A DNA stretch of 18,977 nucleotides from Polyangiaceae bacterium (lineage in GTDB: Bacteria; Myxococcota; Polyangia; Polyangiales; Polyangiaceae): assembly GCA_025936205.1 (NCBI GenBank), contig JAICTU010000133.1, positions 1 to 18,977 of the forward strand, given 5' to 3'. A program made the position numbers and the translations under genes. This document shows, piece by piece, positions 14,740-18,977 of the stretch. The notes below the pieces were generated by a model. It was not told where the DNA came from, made no database searches, and saw only the letters and a list, made by a program, of their open reading frames with translations. How positions within the stretch are numbered: the first letter of the stretch is position 1; every line of letters begins with the position of its first letter.

Positions 14740-15754
14740 TCGTCTCCTTCACGACCTCGGTCGTTTCCGCGAACACGCGCGGCCGTTCGCGCTCGTCATT
14801 CAGAAACGTGACCTGCGACAGCACATCGACCAGCCGCGAGAGCGGCAGCCAGTCATCGGGCAGCTCTCCGCCGCCCTCGCGATAGCCGGCGACGAAGGCT
14901 TCCCGAAAGCCGGCGGGCAAAGCCTCGCCGGCACGCAAGAACAACCCGACGTCGATCAACGGCGGCCCCGCGAACGCAAACTCCCAGTCCAGCACGGCGC
15001 TGAGCTCCCAGTGCGGGCAGACCCCACCCCCGGAGCTGTCGCCGCCGGAACGACGCAGCAGCAGATTCGAGCGCTTGTAGTCGCCGTGCACCAGCGAATA
15101 CCGGCCGTCCACGGCCGTGAGCCGTGGTGACCCTCGCTCCACCAGCCGCCACAGTTCGTCGCGCAGCGATGGGCCTAGCCGCTCGCCGGCGCGGCCCTCG
15201 AACAGTGCGCTGCGCACCGCGTCCGGGACGAACCGCGAGGGGGGCCCATACTGGCGCGCTAGATCGAGCTCGGCTCCGAGCCCTCCACAAAACCCGAACG
15301 GATACTGGCGAAGACGGGCCAGTACTTGGCCACACACGCGTGCGATTTCGATCAGCTCCCCAGGTGCCAGCTGCTGGAACAGGTCGGCGAGCAACGTGCC
15401 TTCGACAAAGCTCCAGATCGAATACGGATGCTGCCCGCGCCGCTGCTGCCCGTGACACGGAGCGGGATCCGCGTAGATCAGGCGCGGTACCGGGATGCTC
15501 GGCCCGGGGCCGCGCGAGAGCAGGCCCATCAGCGCGCGCTCGCGGCCTGCGGCCTCGTGATCGCGCGTGTGCAGCCGCAGCACGTACGCAGCGGTATCGC
15601 CGTGCAAGCGAAAACGCAGGTTGGTATTGGCGAGGCCGGAGGAGAGCACGCTCGACTCGGCGATCGAGCTGCCGGGAAACGCCGGCTCGATCAAGTGGGC
15701 CAGCTCATCGGCGCTCAGCTCGACGCGCGGCGGACGTTCCCAGCCTTCTTCCAA
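14708..15754 (-). CDS. Phosphotransferase, aminoglycoside phosphotransferase (APH)/choline-kinase fold
   Basis: This is a small-molecule kinase-like protein of 348 residues. An N-lobe with SVLSSGLANTNLRFRL precedes the kinase-type VLRLH strand with its Lys-equivalent Arg. The catalytic loop HGDYKRSN is near 223-230 (Brenner motif), and the metal-binding DWEFA is near 256-260, followed by GPPLIDVG. The substrate cannot be told; the family includes antibiotic, choline, homoserine and sugar kinases, and I see no reason to call it a resistance gene. The start is uncertain. TTG at 15754 has GGGAG seven bases upstream and avoids overlap with the VOC gene, while TTG at 15814 would add 20 residues and has no Shine-Dalgarno. 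No ATG is available near the N-terminus. It is probably co-transcribed with the VOC gene. Confidence 0.9.
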   Translation of the reverse strand: MEEGWERPPRVELSADELAHLIEPAFPGSSIAESSVLSSGLANTNLRFRLHGDTAAYVLRLHTRDHEAAGRERALMGLLSRGPGPSIPVPRLIYADPAPCHGQQRRGQHPYSIWSFVEGTLLADLFQQLAPGELIEIARVCGQVLARLRQYPFGFCGGLGAELDLARQYGPPSRFVPDAVRSALFEGRAGERLGPSLRDELWRLVERGSPRLTAVDGRYSLVHGDYKRSNLLLRRSGGDSSGGGVCPHWELSAVLDWEFAFAGPPLIDVGLFLRAGEALPAGFREAFVAGYREGGGELPDDWLPLSRLVDVLSQVTFLNDERERPRVFAETTEVVKETISVLARWLAA

Positions 15755-15791
15755 GGAGGTGCTCCCGGTTCGTACTGGCGGCTCAGGGCGC

Positions 15792-16265
15792 TCAACCGCG
15801 CACTGCCGCTTCAATCTTGGCGACGTCGATCTTCCGCATGTTCATCATCGCTTCAAAGGCGCGCTTCGCCACGTCGCCGCCGCGGGCCAGCGCTTCGGTC
15901 AGCACGCGCGGCGTGATCTGCCAGGAGAGGCCCCATTTGTCTTTGCACCAGCCACAGGCGCTCTCGGTGCCGCCGTTGCCGACGATCGCGTTCCAATAGC
16001 GATCCGTCTCCGCCTGATTGTCCGTGGCGATCTGAAACGAGAAGGCCTCGCTGTGCTTGAACACATCGCCGCCGTTGAGACCCAGGCACGGAATGCCGCA
16101 AACCGTGAACTCGACTGTCAGGACATCGCCCGCTTTGCCCCCGGGAAAGTCGGACGGCGCGCGGTGGACGGCGCCCATCGTGCTCTCCGGAAACGTCCGC
16201 GCGTAAAAGCGCGCCGCTTCTTCTGCGTCGTGGTCGTACCAAAGGCAAATGCTGTTCTTCTTCAT
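15792..16265 (-). CDS. VOC-family protein, PhnB-like (3-demethylubiquinone 3-methyltransferase-type domain)
   Basis: The protein has 157 residues, the full length of this small family. The ATG at 16265 has a strong GAGGAGAG five bases upstream. It starts ICLWYDHDAEEAARFYARTF and continues with the typical GDVLTVEFTVCGIPCLGLNG and FKHSEAFSFQI strands. It ends with the family hallmark CGWCKDKWGLSWQITPRVL and then a C-terminal helix MMNMRKIDVAKIEAA. These are members of the vicinal oxygen chelate fold. Many are annotated as PhnB or methyltransferase, but the reaction is unproven. It lies between the SDR gene (27 bp away) and the phosphotransferase gene, probably in one transcript. Confidence 0.94.
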   Translation of the reverse strand: MKKNSICLWYDHDAEEAARFYARTFPESTMGAVHRAPSDFPGGKAGDVLTVEFTVCGIPCLGLNGGDVFKHSEAFSFQIATDNQAETDRYWNAIVGNGGTESACGWCKDKWGLSWQITPRVLTEALARGGDVAKRAFEAMMNMRKIDVAKIEAAVRG

Positions 16266-16292
16266 CGCTGCTCTCCTCTTGATGGCTCGAGT

Positions 16293-17036
16293 TCAGGTTC
16301 GCAAATGCGAGGCGCCGTTGAGATCGAGGATGGCCCCGCTCGCCCACTCGGCCTCGGGGGACGACAACCAAACGATGGCCGCGGCGACTTCCTCGGGCCG
16401 AGCAACGCGGTTGAACGGGCTCTGCGCTCGGATCTCGGAGCCTCGTGGTGCCTTCAAGTGGGCATTCGACGGGTCGACCTCCACGAAGCCCGGCGCCACC
16501 GTCGCCACCGCGATGCCCAGCGGCGCCAGCGCCAGCGCGAGGGACTGCGCCATGGCATTCAACCCGGCCTTGCTGGCACCGTAGGCAGGCTGCCGCGGTT
16601 CACCCCGGAAAGCGCCCCGTGACGAGACGTTCACGATGCGGCCCCCGCGCTTCATGTGCTGGACCGCCCAGTACGTCACGTTGGCCGCACCCAGCAGGTT
16701 CACGTCGATGGTCTGGCGCCACTCCGCCTGCCATTGCTCGTACGACACGTGTGTGATCGGGTGGTGGCCCGAGCGCGCTGCATTGTTCACGATGACGTCG
16801 AGGCCACCCAGTGCCGCCGCAGCCTCGGCCACCATGGCCTGGATGGCGGACGGCTGCGCCAGATCAGCCTGCACCACGACGTGGCCCTCTCCGCCGAGCT
16901 CCTGGCGTAGCCGCTCTGCGGCTTCTGCGGAGTCGCGATGGTGGATGGCGACTCGATCGCCACGTGCGGCGAAGGCAATGGCCGTCGCTCGCCCGACCCC
17001 ACGTGAGGCTCCGGTGATGAGGATGGCTCTGCTCAT
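16293..17036 (-). CDS. SDR-family NAD(P)-dependent oxidoreductase (FabG-like)
   Basis: This is a short-chain dehydrogenase/reductase of 247 residues, the classical length. The cofactor motif TGASRGVG is at 8-15, NNA at 84-86, the catalytic Asn at 113 (DVNLLG), Ser at about 138-139 (NVSSRG), Tyr at 152 and Lys at 156 (AYGASKAG). The C-terminus ASGAILDLNGA is family-typical. The IHHRDSAEAA segment after the second strand, with Arg, suggests NADPH preference. The substrate is unknown, and nothing nearby ties it to fatty-acid synthesis. The ATG at 17036 has no Shine-Dalgarno; TAGAAT lies nine bases upstream and overlaps the stop of the upstream small ORF. That would fit a promoter with a very short leader. 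Confidence 0.95.
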   Translation of the reverse strand: MSRAILITGASRGVGRATAIAFAARGDRVAIHHRDSAEAAERLRQELGGEGHVVVQADLAQPSAIQAMVAEAAAALGGLDVIVNNAARSGHHPITHVSYEQWQAEWRQTIDVNLLGAANVTYWAVQHMKRGGRIVNVSSRGAFRGEPRQPAYGASKAGLNAMAQSLALALAPLGIAVATVAPGFVEVDPSNAHLKAPRGSEIRAQSPFNRVARPEEVAAAIVWLSSPEAEWASGAILDLNGASHLRT

Positions 17037-17048
17037 GGGACGACGATT

Positions 17049-17267
17049 CTAGGGAGCCACGAGAATACAGCAACTGCTGCATACACGGCCCACGAGATTC
17101 TCTTTTGACAGCTCGGCGCCACACACGGGACACTCGCTGGCGGGTGCAAATCGCTCCGCATCGTGGTCCTGGAACCACCAGTAGTAGGAATGTCGCAGCT
17201 GCTCGAGCTCTGCTCGCAGTTTTTCTGCAGGCGGATGTGGGGCAGCTCGCACAGTGGAGCCTTTCAC
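17049..17267 (-). CDS. Small probable zinc-ribbon protein
   Basis: This is a 72-residue reading frame of unknown family, starting at GTG 17267. The N-terminal half is a helix-like LRAELEQLRHSYYWWFQDHD. The C-terminal half has CPVCGAEL and, 13 residues on, CSSC, the CxxC pair of a zinc ribbon. It lies 12 bp upstream of the SDR gene on the same strand. The Cys pattern and aromatic-rich helix look like true protein, but there is no Shine-Dalgarno, codon bias is weak and there is no ATG. The call is therefore moderate. It only fits beside the regulator on the other strand if that gene starts at 17298. Confidence 0.5.
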   Translation of the reverse strand: MKGSTVRAAPHPPAEKLRAELEQLRHSYYWWFQDHDAERFAPASECPVCGAELSKENLVGRVCSSCCILVAP

Positions 17268-17297
17268 AGCCCGTCGACGAACGCTATCGTCATCCTG

Positions 17298-18218
17298 GTG
17301 TCTTCAGCATTCCACGCCGCGATTCATTCTCTGGAGCTCGAAGAGCCCGGGTGGCTCGAGGCGCTCTTCCAGGAAGGCCGCGCTCTCTTCGATGAGGGGC
17401 TGGGTTTCTTTGTCTATTCGTACCGTGTCGGCAGGTCACCTCCCTTGCGGCTCGGCGCGCTCGCTGGAGCGCACACCGCACCAGCCGTCTGGCAGACGCT
17501 CGCGAGCTGGGGCAGCAAGCACGCCCGCGCCCTGGCACGTACTTACGTCACGCGAGCCGGTGGGCTCGATGTGCGCACGAAGGACTTGGCGGATCCACTG
17601 CGCGCGCTGCTCACCGCCTTCGAGTCGCACGCCGTCGCTGATCTCTCGACCGTCCTTGCCCATGACCCGGACGGCTTCGGTGTATTCCTCACGGCTCCGC
17701 AGCCTCGCACGCTGAACAACCCTGCGCGGCGGCGCCGCTCGCTGGAGCGGCTTGCCGCCGAGTTGGGGGCGGCAGTGCGGTTGCGCGAAGCTCGACATCG
17801 GGTAGATCTGGCCCGTTTGAGCGCTTCAGAACGAGCCGTGGCGCGCTTGCTGGCGAGCGGCGCGTCGGACAAGGAGATCGCGATCGCGCTCGGAGTCGGA
17901 CTCTCGACGGTCTCCACGTTCGCCCGCCGTGCGCGCGGCAAGATCGGCTGCCGTGCGGGCACCGAAGCGCTCGCCACGACCACAGCGGATGCCGAAGCGC
18001 GCCGGTGCGCTCTGTTCGCAAAACTAACGGCCTCGGAATGCGATATCGCCGCTGACCTCTTGATCGGGTGCTCGTACGCGGAGATCGCGCGAAGGCGAGC
18101 CGCTTCACCGAGGACCATTGCCGCGCAGTGCTCGTCCATCTTCCGAAAATGCGGCGTCGCCGGTCGGCGTGCGCTCGCGGCTGCCATGCTCCACGGCAGC
18201 GCGCCGTCGGGAAAATGA
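17298..18218 (+). CDS. LuxR-family transcriptional regulator with two HTH domains
   Basis: This is a putative DNA-binding regulator of 306 residues. The frame is open to 17163, but I place the start at GTG 17298. The protein then begins SSAFHAAIHSLELEEPGWLE, matching the N-terminal region I recall from a myxobacterial LuxR group, where LFDEGLGFFVYSYRVG is also typical. TATCGT lies seven bases upstream, and there is no Shine-Dalgarno. The N-terminal sensor-like domain (about 1-165) is of unknown ligand. The first LuxR HTH is at about 174-226 (LSASERAVARLLASGASDKE), and a second at about 241-298 (LTASECDIAADLLIGCSYAE). Most relatives have only one HTH. No receiver or autoinducer-binding motif is visible. 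The neighbouring hydrolase begins 42 bp after its stop and could be a target or operon partner. Confidence 0.85.
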   Translation: MSSAFHAAIHSLELEEPGWLEALFQEGRALFDEGLGFFVYSYRVGRSPPLRLGALAGAHTAPAVWQTLASWGSKHARALARTYVTRAGGLDVRTKDLADPLRALLTAFESHAVADLSTVLAHDPDGFGVFLTAPQPRTLNNPARRRRSLERLAAELGAAVRLREARHRVDLARLSASERAVARLLASGASDKEIAIALGVGLSTVSTFARRARGKIGCRAGTEALATTTADAEARRCALFAKLTASECDIAADLLIGCSYAEIARRRAASPRTIAAQCSSIFRKCGVAGRRALAAAMLHGSAPSGK

Positions 18219-18260
18219 CGATGGACCGAGCGCGCCGTCCGGAGAAGATGGGCGCGCAGC

Positions 18261-18977
18261 ATGACAGAGCAAGCAGATCCGGGGCGAGCGGGCCTGGACC
18301 CCGCGCGGACGGCGGCGCTGGTCCGGCGCTTTCGTCGGCAGCAAGCGGACGGTGTGTTTCCGGGTGGCCAACTCGTCGTCCTGCGCCACGGCGCGCTTGC
18401 CGTCGACGAGGCGGTCGGTGTCGCACGTGGGTTTCGACCCGAGGAAGGCACTTCCATCGAGTTCACGCGCAGCACGAGGTCATGCCTTTTCAGCGCCGGC
18501 AAGCCACTCGTCGCGATCGCCATCGCGGTGCTGGAAAGCCGTGGTCTGGTGGACGTCGCGCGGCCAGTGGCGCACTACTTTCCCGAGTTCGGCAGAAACA
18601 GCAAGGCTGAGATCACGGTGCTCGACGTGCTCCTGCATCGCTCGGGGCTCTGGCTCCGGGACCTCGAGCGGGACTATCGCCATTACGGAGATTGGGACGG
18701 TGTGATGGCGCGCATCGCGGCCGCGGAGCCGTGGTTTCCGCGCGGTACCCTCGCCTATCAGCCGCTGGGCTTCGGCTGGATTCTGGGGGAAGTCGTGCGC
18801 CGCGTGACCACCTTACCAATCGAGCGATATGTCGCACAGGAGGTGCTCGCGCCGGCAGGCCTCACCGACCTGCGACTGGGCATGCCCGCCTCGGAGGTGC
18901 CGTTGCTCGCGCGCTCGTACTGGATCGACGAGAAGCCTCCTCGCCTCGGAGGGGAGGAGCTCGTCGGCTTCGAGGAA
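18261..18977 (+). CDS. Serine hydrolase, beta-lactamase/esterase fold (3' end outside window)
   Basis: This belongs to the beta-lactamase-like serine hydrolase superfamily, which includes class C beta-lactamases, DD-peptidases and family VIII esterases. 239 residues are visible and the frame is open at the right edge. The nucleophile motif SxxK reads SAGK at 78-81, followed by the family's helix PLVAIAIAVLESRGLVDV. LDVLLHRSGL is near 121-130, where relatives have the LLxHTSGL segment. The second catalytic Tyr is probably Tyr166 in AYQPLGFGWILGEVV, an esterase-like form rather than the YxN of true class C lactamases. There is no signal peptide, so it is likely cytoplasmic, and an esterase-like role fits better than antibiotic resistance. 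The ATG at 18261 is the first start in frame after the regulator's stop; GGAGAAG lies rather far (14 bases) upstream. Confidence 0.9.
   Translation, partial: MTEQADPGRAGLDPARTAALVRRFRRQQADGVFPGGQLVVLRHGALAVDEAVGVARGFRPEEGTSIEFTRSTRSCLFSAGKPLVAIAIAVLESRGLVDVARPVAHYFPEFGRNSKAEITVLDVLLHRSGLWLRDLERDYRHYGDWDGVMARIAAAEPWFPRGTLAYQPLGFGWILGEVVRRVTTLPIERYVAQEVLAPAGLTDLRLGMPASEVPLLARSYWIDEKPPRLGGEELVGFEE

Noticed and set aside
15567..16622. Plus-strand 351-codon frame over the phosphotransferase, VOC and SDR genes
   Set aside because: It crosses three well-supported minus-strand genes and their boundaries; the protein has no domain.
17163..17297. Upstream extension of the double-HTH regulator (starts at 17163, 17190 or 17235)
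   Set aside because: The added residues (Cys/Phe/Ser-rich) do not look like the family's N-terminus and would overlap the small zinc-ribbon frame; GTG 17298 fits the family and a nearby -10-like site.
18261..18977. Antibiotic-resistance beta-lactamase
   Set aside because: There is no signal peptide, and the second catalytic motif is esterase-like (YQP, not YxN). Only the superfamily can be assigned.

Overview
The window is GC-rich with strongly GC-biased third codon positions. Its gene content points to a myxobacterium (Myxococcota, probably Polyangia). The evidence is a Cys-rich multi-repeat surface lipoprotein, a LuxR-family regulator whose N-terminal region resembles one common in myxobacteria, Tat-exported proteins, and many lineage-restricted hypotheticals. 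This assignment is an inference; there is no rRNA or tRNA to confirm it. I see no tRNA, rRNA, CRISPR array, IS element or phage gene. No gene-free stretch exceeds 300 bases; the longest gaps are 639-833 and 11919-12111, and both hold short repeats.

Layout. Positions 1-638 hold the C-terminal half of a sensor histidine kinase, cut by the window edge. A 430-residue protein of unknown family follows (834-2126). A ferredoxin-NADP+ reductase (2146-2919, minus) is then divergent from a FinR-type LysR regulator (3021-3908, plus), with a compact shared promoter between them. A lipoprotein with about 24 C-x4-C-x7-10-C-x3-C repeats (3913-5625, minus) is divergent from prfA (release factor 1) and a small unknown protein that follows it. 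Positions 7355-11918 carry a complete five-gene branched-chain-amino-acid-type ABC transporter (binding protein, LivH, LivM, LivG, LivF), with ATGA or 4-base overlaps joining livH/livM/livG/livF. Next come an Aat-type leucyl/phenylalanyl-tRNA-protein transferase (12112-13017), a Tat-exported Gfo/Idh/MocA oxidoreductase (13066-14202) and a small secreted Pro/Ala-rich protein (14317-14739).

A minus-strand group follows: a probable zinc-ribbon miniprotein, an SDR oxidoreductase, a VOC/PhnB-like protein and an APH-fold phosphotransferase (17267 down to 14708). The last plus-strand genes are a regulator with two LuxR-type HTH domains (17298-18218) and a serine beta-lactamase/esterase-fold hydrolase truncated by the right edge (18261 onward).

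How the genes work together. Two functional units are clear: fpr with finR (redox/oxidative stress reductase plus its probable regulator) and the Liv transporter operon. prfA and Aat are unrelated translation and proteolysis functions. The rest looks like ordinary, mixed myxobacterial chromosome. I found no convincing new multi-gene system. The best leads are the Cys-repeat lipoprotein, the double-HTH regulator, the unknown 430-residue protein with its repeat-containing upstream region, and a recurring pattern of start codons that lack a Shine-Dalgarno but have a -10-like hexamer just upstream (possible leaderless transcripts).
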